A DNA stretch of 64,000 nucleotides, from NCBI GenBank assembly GCA_037102815.1, contig BTPP01000007.1, positions 2,418,001 through 2,482,000 of the forward strand, read 5' to 3'. Numbering within the stretch: the first letter of the stretch is position 1; each line of letters begins with the position of its first letter. The position numbers and the translations under genes were made by a program. Origin of the DNA: Neurospora intermedia (lineage: Eukaryota > Ascomycota > Sordariomycetes > Sordariales > Sordariaceae). The notes under the pieces were generated by a model. The model was not told the origin of the DNA and searched no databases. It was given only the letters and a program-made list of their open reading frames with translations. Shown one piece after another: positions 1 to 10,677 of this stretch.

Positions 1-780
<780 letters not shown>

Positions 781-1322
781 CTAGTTAGGCGCATACTTGT
801 GAATCGGCATTCTCGCATGCGCCATGGCAATGTCAATTCTGCAAATTGGAAACTAGAGAATCACCGTCTCATCCGATCAGAAAAGGGTTCATAGGTAGAG
901 GTAAGTTTTGTTCTGTGCTTGTCGCGATACAGTACTAGCGGTCCGTTGCTTAAGGAAACAGCGTTCTCTGGCATGCAAGCTGACTGAGAGATGCCAGCCC
1001 GCCCGGTGTGCCTTCGAGTTAAGCGGCAAAGAAACTGAAACCCCCTTACACCTTGCTTGCACTTGGATACAGCGAGGTCTGTATGTAAATGAGGCAAGCA
1101 CGGAAAAGGAGGGCGGGCATTGAATTACCTACCTACCTACCTAGGTAGAGGTAATAAATACAGTCCTAGGACGGAGCCTGCCTCTCTCATATGGGGTGAT
1201 ATCCGTCCAAGCCTGACAAACCTACGTACCATACATAGCATACCTCTAGTATTTACAGCCATCCCATCTGTAACCAGGGCGGGTGTTTTCAGGGAGCCCA
1301 TAACAGGTCTCGCTGCACAAAA

Positions 1323-1338
1323 GGATAAACGATTATCC
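1323..1338. promoter_or_regulatory. QA-1F activator binding site
   Basis: GGATAAACGATTATCC matches the known 16-bp qa operator GGRTAARYRYTTATCC at 15 of 16 positions; only position 10 is off. It is a near-perfect dyad, as expected for a dimeric Zn2Cys6 activator. Its place between qa-1S and qa-1F fits the known autoregulation of qa-1F and induction of qa-1S. Confidence 0.88.
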
Positions 1339-1828
1339 TCCCAGCTTGGGCCTCCATTTTCTCTCCTCTGTTCACACTGTTTACAACTTCAACACACCTC
1401 TGTTTGTCCTGTTTACGGGCACTTACAGAGATGCCTCACAGGTTCGACAATGGGCTATAAGACTACCTCTACCTACCGATAGTCATATGCTTCCCTTAAA
1501 TCTGCAGGCGAAAGTGTCTTCGAATTCTCGTTAGACGTACATCGATGCCACAGCAAAAGCCGAGCTTCCCCCGCACCGAATTCACTACCGGTTCCACTGC
1601 CGTGACGGATCCAAACATTCACTGCCATCCAGCTTCTTCGCTCATGACATCGCTATGCACCCACCTCGGCCTCTACGCAACCCCATTCAAGCCATGATCG
1701 AACTCCCAGACACCCGCTACAACGTCGCCATGGTTCGGAGAGGGTCATGAACAAGAAAAAACGAGATCGGCAAGGGCATCCCATGCGCCTGATTCGCAAC
1801 ACATCTCTCCGGATACACAAATCCCAAC

Positions 1829-4285
1829 ATGCCGCCCAAACGCAAGACACTCGATGCCGCTGCCGAAGCCAATGCCCACGCTGATGGCCACGCTGATGGC
1901 CACGCTGATGGCAATGCTGATGGCCATGTCGCTAACACTTCAGCAAGCAGCACCAACGCCCGTTTTGCCGACTTAACCAACATTGACACACCCGGCCTCG
2001 GCCCTACCACGACGACGTCACTTGTCGAGCCCGCTCGTTCGAAACGCCAGAGAGTCTCGAGGGCCTGTGATCAGTGTCGAGCTGCACGCGAAAAGTGCGA
2101 TGGAATCCAGCCAGCTTGCTTCCCCTGTGTGTCGCAGGGCCGGTCGTGTACCTACCAAGCCAGTCCCAAGAAGCGAGGTGTCCAGACGGGCTACATCCGC
2201 ACTCTCGAACTAGCTCTTGCTTGGATGTTCGAGAACGTTGCCCGCAGCGAGGACGCCCTCCACAATCTTTTGGTCCGTGAAGCTGGCCAGGGAAGCGCTC
2301 TCCTGGTCGGCAAAGACTCGCCTGCTGCGGAACGCCTGCATGCAAGATGGGCGACGAGTCGAGTCAACAAAAGCATCACCCGTCTTCTCTCAGGTCAGGC
2401 CGCACAAGATCCATCTGAAGACGGCCAATCCCCGTCCGAAGACATAAACGTCCAAGATGCCGGGGCAAAGACAGCCGACTTCCCTCATGCGCCTCACTTG
2501 ACTTTCTCGGCGCCTAGTACAGCTGAGACACGCACTCTCCCAGGCCCGGTCCGACCACCTATTTCGGCAAACACCCGGGAAAACAACCTTCAGCCAGATA
2601 GTACCGGGATAGGGAAGCTACCACCCAATCATTGGCGCCTGCTGGATATCTACTTTTCCTACACGCATTCTTGGCTCCCTATCCTCGAGAAGAAAGACAT
2701 GTACCAAGCATTATACCAGTATTCTGAACAAGGCTCGTTGCTTCCCTCTGCGAATGTCGAGTCTGGCGTTCATGCCGAGCTCTGGAGCGCACTCGCCCTG
2801 GCGTCCTTCCAGGCTGCTGCTACTGCTGCGTCGAGTGCTACGGGTCCAGCTTCAGCTGCTCATGGCCATGACAATACCATCAATCCTTCCCCCGCAGACA
2901 TATCTGACACAGCCCGAAAGCTCATACCTTTGGAAAGCGGGCCGTTCCAGGTTCAGCACTGCAGAGCGTTGCTGCTTCTTTGTCTCGTAAGCCTTGGACG
3001 GGATGATTGGGAGTCTGCTTGGTTGCTGGTTGGCTTTGCGGTTCGCGCCCTACTTGTTGTTCGCACCCAGCTGCCTGCTGATGATGACCGGCCGCGACCA
3101 AGAATGCGTGCGCTGCTCGTCGCGTGCTTCATCGTGGATACCATTGTGTCTATGAGACACAACGTGCCGGCCCATCTCAAGCCAGACGACATTGCGGATC
3201 TGCCGTTACCTGAAGACGGTCAAGATCAATGGGAGCCGTGGACACCATGTGAGGGCTTAGGCGGTGAACACACCATGCTGCAGATGTTGAGGAATCCGGC
3301 ATACCCTTTAAGCACATTCAACCACCTATATGGCGTGACCAAGCTGGTTGCTTTGGAGCTTCTGCCAAGAATACGAACATCTTTACAGAACGCCCCCTTG
3401 GAGTTCAGGTCGCGGTTGCAGCAGGTAATCGGCCACAATTCTCCCTTCAGCGTCTTTGTCCTTTCCCAGGATACAACATCGGCTTTTGTGCCTACTGCAT
3501 ACCTTACCCGTACCGTTTATTTATGGGCAGCTGCCTTTTCTGAGCCTCTCAACGAACACTACTCGCATCTCCTGATCGAAACTCTTGATCAGTATCAGAA
3601 GCGATTTGGTACATATGCAATCCCACCTCTGATCCCTTCTCTTCTAGACTCCCTTCTTGCTTTAAAGAAACAATCACATTCTTCAGAGCGGCATCGAAGG
3701 CACTTGGAAGAGCTTTTCCCCGCCTACTCCTCCATTTGGTCTCGGGGAGGCCGACACAGCAATACTGGCCTCCAACCCATACGACAACTTGAGCTTCCGC
3801 CGACTGCAGCTGCAACTGCAAATATCATGCCACATGTCATGGAACAGCCCCCGTCGACGTCAATAAATCCGGTCAATGATCGGTTTCATGAAATACCGAA
3901 TCCTATCCCCTACAATAGCGGTGCGGCCCTAGACGCAATTACTCAAACCAATGACTACGGATCAGTCAATACCCATGGCATTCTGAGTACATATCCACCA
4001 CCTGCCACCCACTTGAACGAGGCCTCGGTGGCCCTTGCGCCTGGAGGTGCTCCTCCCAGACCACCACCGCCATACGTTGATAGTACAACGAACCATCCTC
4101 CTCACCATAGTAACCTCGTCCCCATGGCCAATTTCGGATATTCGACTGTAGACTACGATGCGATGGTGGATGATCTGGCATCGATCGAGTACACGGATGC
4201 GGTTGACGTTGATCCGCAGTTCATGACGAACCTCGGGTTTGTCCCAGGGTGTAATTTTAACGATATCAGCACGTATGAGCAATAG
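1829..4285 (+). CDS. qa-1F: Quinic acid pathway activator QA-1F (Zn2Cys6 transcription factor)
   Basis: A single uninterrupted frame of 818 residues. A Gal4-type Zn2Cys6 cluster has cysteines at 80, 83, 90, 97, 100 and 107, preceded by a basic stretch (ARSKRQRVSRAC). A fungal-specific transcription factor middle region follows (around KLPPNHWRLLDIYFSYTHSWLPI). The acidic end (VDDLASIEYTDAVDVDPQF) is a plausible activation segment. The N-terminus has a tandem HADG repeat (about residues 17-33) made by a 12-bp DNA repeat. From memory, N. crassa QA-1F is about 816 residues with the same start and end, so this is recognised as the orthologue and not only as a generic factor. It activates the qa catabolic genes when quinate is present and is held in check by QA-1S. 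The 16-bp operator upstream suggests autoregulation. Confidence 0.95.
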   Translation: MPPKRKTLDAAAEANAHADGHADGHADGNADGHVANTSASSTNARFADLTNIDTPGLGPTTTTSLVEPARSKRQRVSRACDQCRAAREKCDGIQPACFPCVSQGRSCTYQASPKKRGVQTGYIRTLELALAWMFENVARSEDALHNLLVREAGQGSALLVGKDSPAAERLHARWATSRVNKSITRLLSGQAAQDPSEDGQSPSEDINVQDAGAKTADFPHAPHLTFSAPSTAETRTLPGPVRPPISANTRENNLQPDSTGIGKLPPNHWRLLDIYFSYTHSWLPILEKKDMYQALYQYSEQGSLLPSANVESGVHAELWSALALASFQAAATAASSATGPASAAHGHDNTINPSPADISDTARKLIPLESGPFQVQHCRALLLLCLVSLGRDDWESAWLLVGFAVRALLVVRTQLPADDDRPRPRMRALLVACFIVDTIVSMRHNVPAHLKPDDIADLPLPEDGQDQWEPWTPCEGLGGEHTMLQMLRNPAYPLSTFNHLYGVTKLVALELLPRIRTSLQNAPLEFRSRLQQVIGHNSPFSVFVLSQDTTSAFVPTAYLTRTVYLWAAAFSEPLNEHYSHLLIETLDQYQKRFGTYAIPPLIPSLLDSLLALKKQSHSSERHRRHLEELFPAYSSIWSRGGRHSNTGLQPIRQLELPPTAAATANIMPHVMEQPPSTSINPVNDRFHEIPNPIPYNSGAALDAITQTNDYGSVNTHGILSTYPPPATHLNEASVALAPGGAPPRPPPPYVDSTTNHPPHHSNLVPMANFGYSTVDYDAMVDDLASIEYTDAVDVDPQFMTNLGFVPGCNFNDISTYEQ

Positions 4286-4655
4286 TTGGCGGTTCGAAGT
4301 TGAGAAAACATACAAACAAATACAAACATACCCACATGCACCTACAAAAAACGGAAGGAAGGAAGGAAGGGGGTGCACAGAACTGTTTGTGTTCTCGTGA
4401 AGAACACAAAGGCATTTGGTAGTTTCGCTACATAAAATGACCACTTTGATGATAACTCGTAACACACAGACACTCGCGAGATACCTACCCCACCCACGGT
4501 GAGAGGACCATTCGGGACCGTCACCTCGTCTTTGAGTGGCAGTGAATCAGCAGGACAGCTGTTCGAAATCATTGTGTAGGTATAGTGAGTGGCCTAAGGC
4601 TCGTTTTTGCTTTCACTGTTTGAGTCTACCATTACAACCTCAGGTTCATCGTTAA
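4286..4655. other. Spacer between qa-1F and tRNA-Leu
   Basis: This presumably holds the 3' end of the qa-1F transcript. There is a GGAA run near 4350-4368. No gene or conserved element is evident. Confidence 0.6.
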
Positions 4656-4762
4656 GGCAAGATGGCCGAGCGGTCTAAGGCGCCACGTTAAGGTTAACCC
4701 TTAATATTCCTACCAAGGTTCCGTGGTCCGAAAGGGCGTGGGTTCGAATCCCACTCTTGTCA
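4656..4762 (+). tRNA. tRNA-Leu(AAG) with intron
   Basis: The acceptor arms GGCAAGA and TCTTGTC pair with one G-T. The D-arm is class II (GCCGAGCGGTCTAAGGC). The anticodon stem CCACG (4683-4687) pairs with CGTGG (4722-4726). The loop starts TT, then anticodon AAG at 4690-4692. A 27-nt intron (4694-4720) sits after position 37 and contains CTTAA, which can pair with the anticodon region as tRNA introns often do. A long variable arm and a standard GGTTCGAATCC T-arm follow; the discriminator A is at 4762. A T run follows the gene, as for an RNA polymerase III terminator (near 4769-4775). Confidence 0.95.
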
Positions 4763-5161
4763 GCACAGTTTTTTTGTATTTCAAGTCTACTTTTGTTAAT
4801 TGACATCGAGTCCTGGTACTTGTCCTTCTTTTTGTTCGGGGCTTGTTTGCGATAATTCCATTCAATTCATTTGAAAGACCAGTTATACGACTGAGGTACG
4901 TCGAGCCTCTTCGAGTTCCCTATACAGTGTGATTATGATTAGTTCATCCATTGGGTTCGTTACATACATTTCGTTCACTAACGTATCCATGTCTGCGCAG
5001 GATCTATCGTAATGCCCGGCCACTCTGTTCATGTGTTCAACGACCAACAAACAACTTGCCCATGTCCTTTGCTACACTCACCTTTGTGCATATATATTAT
5101 ATATGTATTACTCGCTGTATGTGTGTGTGTGTGTGTGTGGTTCGGTCCGTTCGACACCAAG
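4763..5161. other. Spacer with TG microsatellite
   Basis: It contains the polymerase III T-run terminator of the tRNA and a (TG)n repeat at about 5119-5139. The rest is presumably the 3' flank of the adenylyltransferase gene. No further gene is seen. Confidence 0.6.
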
Positions 5162-6583
5162 TCAAATCTTAGGCTCGCTCTTCCCCGTAGCCTGCGCCGC
5201 CCTCTGCTGTCTAATGACGGTACTACTAATCTTGGAAGTGAAATCTTCGGTAGCTTTGACGTCTTCTCCCACATCCTCCGGGATCTCATCCGCATTTAAC
5301 ACATCAACCTCAAAAACCTCCAGTGTCTTCCATCCCTGTTCCGCCCGCTTGTCATTGACGGCCTTTCCACCCGACCGCGTCTCCCCCGACACGACCAGCA
5401 CATCGATATTTTCCTCCGTGACCGTCGGCCCAAAAGCATCTTGTATCCGTACGCATTGCACGATGATCGTGCCATCCCTGAAGGCCGCGCGGAAATCGCC
5501 GTCTTTCTCGTCGATTTGCACTCCTGCCGCGACAGCGGAGTGGATGTTATCGCCGGCCGCAGGGCCCATTGCCTCTCTCCATCCCTTGTCCGAGAGCTGT
5601 AGAAGCCTGGATAAAAAGTAAATGACGTTCCGCGCCCGCGTCTCCCACGACTGCACGTATTCTGCAAACTTCTTGTTCTTGAGTAGCTCATCGCCCGTGA
5701 TCCCAATGATGTATTTGCACGGCTCGCGTCGCCTGGGCGAAGTAGCCGGCAGTGACAGCTCATCTTTGCTCGGCACTCCCAAGAGCAAAGCGCCCGCGGT
5801 CAGGAGCAGCTTGTGGCCCGGATGGAGATAGTCAAAGGTCCCTCCTAGACAAACTACCGGCACTCCTGATACCCGTCTTCCCTCCCCGTTCCCTTCCCCT
5901 CCAGCTGCTCCCGCTCCCGCCGTAATATCGTCTCCAACAAGCCCATGATGCAGCGTCAACCCCCCCTCCACACCAACCAATTGCTCCTGCCGAATCGCAT
6001 GTGCCCCAATCATCTTCCCCTCCGCCATCTGCAGATACATCTCGTTCAACCGAATGCCCTGCTCGGTGCGCACATGAAAAATGTAATTCCACGGGTGATA
6101 GGCGTCCGCAAATGTCGCCAAGTCTACCACCACCGTGTTGTTCGTCTCAATCAGACTATTACTGCTTTTCGAATCCCCCCGCAGGGCCCGGTCTTCAGCA
6201 CTCAATGGCTTGCGTCCCCGATCATGATCAACCAGCACAACCGTCGCATCCACCGACCCCGGACCACCATCAATTTCCGTCCTGATTTCCAAGCGGGCGC
6301 AAATGACGGAGATGATGGCGTACAGGCCCGCGATGAGCGCTTGCGCTTGTGACCAGAGCAAGGTCTTGGAGCGCAGCTGGTAGGGCGGCCCTTGGAGGAT
6401 GGGGACGGCGACGGCGATGATGAGCTTGGATGCGCCGTGCGGGTTGGCGTGTTTGAGCTTGGAGAGGACGGCGGTGAGAGGGGGGCGGTAGGCGGCATCG
6501 AGGAGGGTGCGGTTGGAGGGGTGGGGTGGGAAGGGGAGGAGGAGGAGGGAGGGCAGTTGGTCCCTTTTATTGATGGTGGTCAT
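5162..6583 (-). CDS. Phosphopantetheine adenylyltransferase (eukaryotic Cab4 type)
   Basis: A single-exon frame of 473 residues. The C-terminal half (from about residue 240) is a cytidylyltransferase-like nucleotidyltransferase: GGTFDYLHPGHK is the HxGH-type active site, IGITGDELLKNKKF is the next conserved block, and SSTVIRQQRA near the C-terminus is the usual SSTxIR phosphate-binding motif. This matches the monofunctional fungal/archaeal-type PPAT, which converts 4'-phosphopantetheine and ATP to dephospho-CoA, the fourth step of CoA synthesis. The N-terminal 240 residues resemble the poorly conserved extension of fungal Cab4 proteins and contain no motif I recognise. The ATG at 6583 is the first in frame. 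Convergent with the tRNA; head-to-tail with the Kelch/BTB gene. Confidence 0.88.
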   Translation of the reverse strand: MTTINKRDQLPSLLLLPFPPHPSNRTLLDAAYRPPLTAVLSKLKHANPHGASKLIIAVAVPILQGPPYQLRSKTLLWSQAQALIAGLYAIISVICARLEIRTEIDGGPGSVDATVVLVDHDRGRKPLSAEDRALRGDSKSSNSLIETNNTVVVDLATFADAYHPWNYIFHVRTEQGIRLNEMYLQMAEGKMIGAHAIRQEQLVGVEGGLTLHHGLVGDDITAGAGAAGGEGNGEGRRVSGVPVVCLGGTFDYLHPGHKLLLTAGALLLGVPSKDELSLPATSPRRREPCKYIIGITGDELLKNKKFAEYVQSWETRARNVIYFLSRLLQLSDKGWREAMGPAAGDNIHSAVAAGVQIDEKDGDFRAAFRDGTIIVQCVRIQDAFGPTVTEENIDVLVVSGETRSGGKAVNDKRAEQGWKTLEVFEVDVLNADEIPEDVGEDVKATEDFTSKISSTVIRQQRAAQATGKSEPKI

Positions 6584-7386
6584 GGTGAAGATGGGTTGGG
6601 ACGTAGAGGAATGGGATATGGAGTGCTATGATCAAACTGAGCTCAGTTTCCAAAATGAAGGACGTTGACAGTCTCCCCGATGTCGGCTATTGATGAGATG
6701 ACTGCTAGATGCAATTCTGTTCCAAGTGCAATGTGCCCGGTCGTCCAGGCAGGTGCGGAGGTGCCCGTCATCAACAGATCGGCGCATGATCCATTGTTCC
6801 CACACTCAAACGCCTATACAGTCTTGGCGGACGTGTGCGTGTACACACACACACGACTTTTTGGCAAAACGGACCATTGATAAGATTTCATTTGATTATA
6901 TCTCTACCGAACAAAGAGATAAAGAAAAACCGACTCAAAATTTGGAATTAGCGTACTTAAAACTATCAAGGTAAAAGTCTTTTTCATAGGATAATTGAGT
7001 TTCTTCATCTTCGTCCTTCGTTTCGATAGTCCATTTTGCCAAAAAGTCGTGTGTGTGTGTACACGCACACGTCCGCCAAGACTGCACAGGCGTTTGAGTG
7101 TGGGAATGATAGGCTGCAAACATGATGTCCAACCCTAACCCCGCACCTGTTATTCATCCACTGCCCAGTGATGTGTTCTCAGCCATGCATGTTTTGGACT
7201 TGTCCATTATTCAATATCTACTAAACATCTATCGGTATATGGCATCCACATACGCCTCTATCAACTTCCGGCTCCCACACATAGCCACCGGCTCCTAAAT
7301 GCCCGCTAAATCCCTGGGTAGATCAACGACATGCCATATTTGTATTATCCCTTCACCTCACGTACTTTGACCCTTCAGACAAAAGC
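6584..7386. other. Spacer holding a fold-back element
   Basis: This is the region between the start of the adenylyltransferase gene and the 3' end of the Kelch/BTB gene. Its centre is the inverted-repeat element listed separately. No ORF of note. Confidence 0.6.
6797..7106. repeat. Fold-back / MITE-like element with ~85-bp inverted termini
   Basis: The left arm (6797 to about 6880) and the right arm (about 7021-7106) are inverted copies differing at only a few positions, which are transitions. Both arms include CGTGTGCGTGTACACACACA, followed by GACTTTTTGGCAAAA. The core of about 140 bp is AT-rich with no coding capacity. The arms could fold into one long hairpin. No clear target-site duplication was found, so the class (MITE, fold-back transposon, or palindrome from a replication event) is open. 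Confidence 0.75.
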
Positions 7387-10300
7387 TCAAGGACCACCCA
7401 TGCCCGTCCCGACACGTTGTTGCATTTGTTGCATTGAAGATGTCGCCGTAGGAGTTGATCCGTAAAGGCTCGGTCCTCCGGGACCTCCATGCCCACTCGA
7501 CGGCCCTGGCCCTCCCGGTCCCATCCCAGGGTTCGTTCCCGTCCGCTCTCTCATCCTCCGACCCTCCATCAGCCCCCTCAAACCTCTCTTCTGCAGACCA
7601 ATCACACTGCTTAACTCTCCAGACCAGATTTCACCTCCTCGTTCCCTCTCATGCTCCCCAATCTCTGACCACTCACTCCCACTCACGCTATTGGTGGCGC
7701 TCAACTCCTCGTCAGGCGGCCTCCTGCCCTGCTGAAGCCCGGTCGTATTGATACGCAACGCCGCAGTCCTTGCAGCAAGGCTACTGCCGCCGCCACCATA
7801 TTCACTGCCGTTTGCGGAAGGCGGCATTGATCCGACCGGACTAGCCAGTCCATCCAGGTCGGCAGGCGGGAAGAAGTTGGGGTTGAGGGTACCGTCAATG
7901 CCACGTCCGCCTCCGGCGGCCATGGCAGTGGCATTGAAGACTGCGGCTGCGTTTCGGCTGTCAAGTAGGTTATGCAGGCGCTCCACCACCGCTTCAAGGA
8001 GACCATCCACTCGATACGGCCGCGCTATTTGAAGAAGACTGCAGAGAATCTGTGGAGTGCACAACGGCGAGGTAGGCTGGGGGAGGCTGGAGGTATAGAG
8101 GAAGTGGAGAAGTGCTTGGATGGTGAGGAAGGTGTGCGGTAGATAGAGGCATCGTGGTCGGTTATTAGGCGCAAGAGTACGCGGTGTTGGTGCACTGTTG
8201 AGCGCGGCAGCGTCTACACCCGTTGGTGACATGATGCTTCCCGCCACGGATGTAGCGGCCGTGCTGGGCGGCTTGCCAGCTGAGCTACCACCTGAGTATA
8301 CCGACATCTGACTCTCCATCGTATTCCTGTTTCCGGGCGTGGGTGTCATGTTGGAGCTGCGGCCCATACCAGACGACGCCGAAATGGAGTTGGACCTGAG
8401 TGTCATGACGTCGCTACCGTCCTGGCAGGCTGTCCCTTCCCGGAGCAGCTGGACAAAATACGGCCCCCATCGCCTTGCAATGATTCTCGAGTTGACAGGT
8501 ATCCGTTCACCGCCTATGCAGAGAATATCCATGTCCGCCAATTCCCGCATCGTAAGCGCCTTCTCTCCGAGCTCTTCGGCAGCACGGCTGTGTTGTCTAC
8601 CGCCGGCAGTAAAGCCCGCCTTACGGGCTAGACTCAAACCAGGACCGGTATAAGGACTACTGGCACTGACGAAGCCGCTCATGGGCGCCGTTTTCCGAGG
8701 ATTGTCATAGAATCCAAAGGCCTCCAGCTCTACCATGCAGACATTGCTGAAGTTGATGCGCCGATGATTATAGTCATCCACAAGGCTTCTCTTTCGGTGA
8801 CCCAAGACGACGAACGTGTTCCTCCTGTTCCACAACACGCCTCTGTTCCAACTTCCCTGACTAAAAACAGCCCCTCCGGCATCTATCCTACTCCAGCTGA
8901 GGTTCCGTAGATCCAATGCCCAGAGTGCATATTCCTGCTTCGATGAGGTGAGATAGGTGCCACTAACCACAAAGTAGTGATCGATGATTCCTCCATTGGG
9001 AAATCGTAATCCTGGCGGACTGTATTGCTCTTTCATCGTCGTCTCGACAAGGGTTCCATCACTCGATCTTACTTGCAACTCCAACTTAACGTCGAGAAAG
9101 TTGTAGTTGCTGTAAATCAGCATGCTAGATCCGGCATCCTTGGCCTCCTGGGAAGTAGCTCCTGGGTCTGGCCGTCCGCTAACCGAGTGTGGCTTGCCTA
9201 TTTTTGCCGCGAGGGATGGTGGCAGGGGAGCAACCACACTTCTATATGCACCGCAGCTCTTGCCCAGTTGTTCGGTTGAAACCCACTTGAGGCTTCGCAG
9301 GTTGAAGACGCTGATCTGTTCAATGTAGTGATTTGCGGCATCTTGGCCTCCTATAACGACCATTTCTGCGCCGCCAGTCCCATCAATGTTGATTCCTATG
9401 CGGCCCTCATTAGGGTTCCCCGATGAAGGATTATGCTGAAGCGCTGAGAACGGGGCCCTGTGAGATGCGAAAGCGGCCGACGACGGGAGAATGCATGCAC
9501 AGTGAGCATATCGTCCCTGGGGAGCCTCTTGTGTCTGAACGAAGGTCCACTTCCTTGTGGGTGCGTCGTAAATGTATATATCCGACATGACCTTGACCTC
9601 GGGTTGTTGATCCTGCGGTATTGTGTTTTGGCTTGATATCGGGGACATACCGCCATAACAGACAAGTTTCGTGTCGCCGAGAGCGCACATGGAGTGAAAA
9701 TACCGAGGTGGGGGAACATCTCCGGTCGCCTCGATTTTAGACCAGTGTCGTCGGATGAGGTCCAATTCGTATAGATCAGCCGTTAGCGGCGCTGGCTTGC
9801 TTCTCGACAGTACCCTTCCACCAAATACGAATAGTTTGTCTCCCAAGACTGTCGTAGTAGCACCAACCAAAGGCGGCGGTTCTCTGCCTGTTGTCCGGTG
9901 CACGTTGCACATCAAACCCGACAAATGCTGTGATGGCGAGGGCATTGGTTGCGATCCACCGCCACCCGCTACCTGTGACCTCCCTGGGCCACCGTTGGGG
10001 GAGGGGCCGGCGGACATTGGCCCATTACTCCTCTGCGTCGAGTTTTCATGGCGTCCATCTCCCCCTTCTGATCTGTGAACACTTGCGAAGCTGCTCTGAC
10101 TGCTACTCATGCTAACATCCTGTCGTGCAGTCTCTTGAGATCTCATATACGTGCCGCCACCTCCCATCTCCATCGATGATGCCGAATCCATGGGGCTCAT
10201 TCGATTGTTGTCCATCCAGTCTTCTTCTACGTTCACAATCGTTTCCAGCGGCGGTTGAGTGAATGGCGTAGGCGTTGATGGGCTCGTTGGGGAGAGCGTC

Positions 10301-10677
10301 GGTGGGGGAGGTTCCGGTAAAGGTTTTGCAAGACTGTTTTGGAGACTCAGGCTCCGTGCATGTTGCGCCTGGAGTGGGTTTGGAGACTTTATATGGATAG
10401 GAGACGATATGGACGGTCGCTCTGCGGTGGGAATGTTAGACTCAGCGGGTCGTCGTAGACCGAGCTGTGAAGGTTGGCGCGTGAGCCTCGCAAACTCCTC
10501 CCGGCCGGGAGTGATCTTTTTGATGCCGCGGAAAGCTGAAGACAAAAACTCGGACGGGGTCCTTGCAGGAGAACGAGAGGTCTGTTCCTCGGATTCGGAA
10601 TCGGAGAAGCGACTGAGGTCGAAAGCACTCGGCGGCTGCTGGTCTGAAGTCGGCGATGTCAGTCCAAAGCCCGCCAT
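7387..10677 (-). CDS. Kelch-repeat and BTB-domain protein, RAL2/LZTR1-like
   Basis: One frame of 1096 residues. Residues 1-265 are Ser/Pro-rich and probably disordered. Kelch repeats begin near 270 (VLGDKLFVFGGRV; then RYFHSMCALGDTKLVCYGG; then RYAHCACILP; AEMVVIGGQDA) and run to about 650. A BTB-like domain follows (ILCIGGERIPVNSRIIARR near 715, then LPHTFLTIQALLHFLYTSS near 840), split by a Ser/Thr-rich insert of roughly 60-80 residues. The C-terminus is Gly/Pro-rich. The order Kelch then BTB matches S. pombe Ral2 and animal LZTR1, which act in Ras signalling; orthology is inferred from architecture only. A role in polarity or Ras control is plausible. The long spacer upstream probably contains a long 5' leader. 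Confidence 0.75.
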   Translation of the reverse strand: MAGFGLTSPTSDQQPPSAFDLSRFSDSESEEQTSRSPARTPSEFLSSAFRGIKKITPGREEFARLTRQPSQLGLRRPAESNIPTAERPSISSPIHIKSPNPLQAQHARSLSLQNSLAKPLPEPPPPTLSPTSPSTPTPFTQPPLETIVNVEEDWMDNNRMSPMDSASSMEMGGGGTYMRSQETARQDVSMSSSQSSFASVHRSEGGDGRHENSTQRSNGPMSAGPSPNGGPGRSQVAGGGGSQPMPSPSQHLSGLMCNVHRTTGREPPPLVGATTTVLGDKLFVFGGRVLSRSKPAPLTADLYELDLIRRHWSKIEATGDVPPPRYFHSMCALGDTKLVCYGGMSPISSQNTIPQDQQPEVKVMSDIYIYDAPTRKWTFVQTQEAPQGRYAHCACILPSSAAFASHRAPFSALQHNPSSGNPNEGRIGINIDGTGGAEMVVIGGQDAANHYIEQISVFNLRSLKWVSTEQLGKSCGAYRSVVAPLPPSLAAKIGKPHSVSGRPDPGATSQEAKDAGSSMLIYSNYNFLDVKLELQVRSSDGTLVETTMKEQYSPPGLRFPNGGIIDHYFVVSGTYLTSSKQEYALWALDLRNLSWSRIDAGGAVFSQGSWNRGVLWNRRNTFVVLGHRKRSLVDDYNHRRINFSNVCMVELEAFGFYDNPRKTAPMSGFVSASSPYTGPGLSLARKAGFTAGGRQHSRAAEELGEKALTMRELADMDILCIGGERIPVNSRIIARRWGPYFVQLLREGTACQDGSDVMTLRSNSISASSGMGRSSNMTPTPGNRNTMESQMSVYSGGSSAGKPPSTAATSVAGSIMSPTGVDAAALNSAPTPRTLAPNNRPRCLYLPHTFLTIQALLHFLYTSSLPQPTSPLCTPQILCSLLQIARPYRVDGLLEAVVERLHNLLDSRNAAAVFNATAMAAGGGRGIDGTLNPNFFPPADLDGLASPVGSMPPSANGSEYGGGGSSLAARTAALRINTTGLQQGRRPPDEELSATNSVSGSEWSEIGEHERERGGEIWSGELSSVIGLQKRGLRGLMEGRRMRERTGTNPGMGPGGPGPSSGHGGPGGPSLYGSTPTATSSMQQMQQRVGTGMGGP

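Noticed and set aside
3962-4465. 167-codon frame antisense to the qa-1F 3' end
   Set aside because: Shadow of the real qa-1F frame.
5031-5621. 196-codon plus-strand frame opposite the adenylyltransferase gene
   Set aside because: Antisense shadow; composition follows the complementary coding strand.
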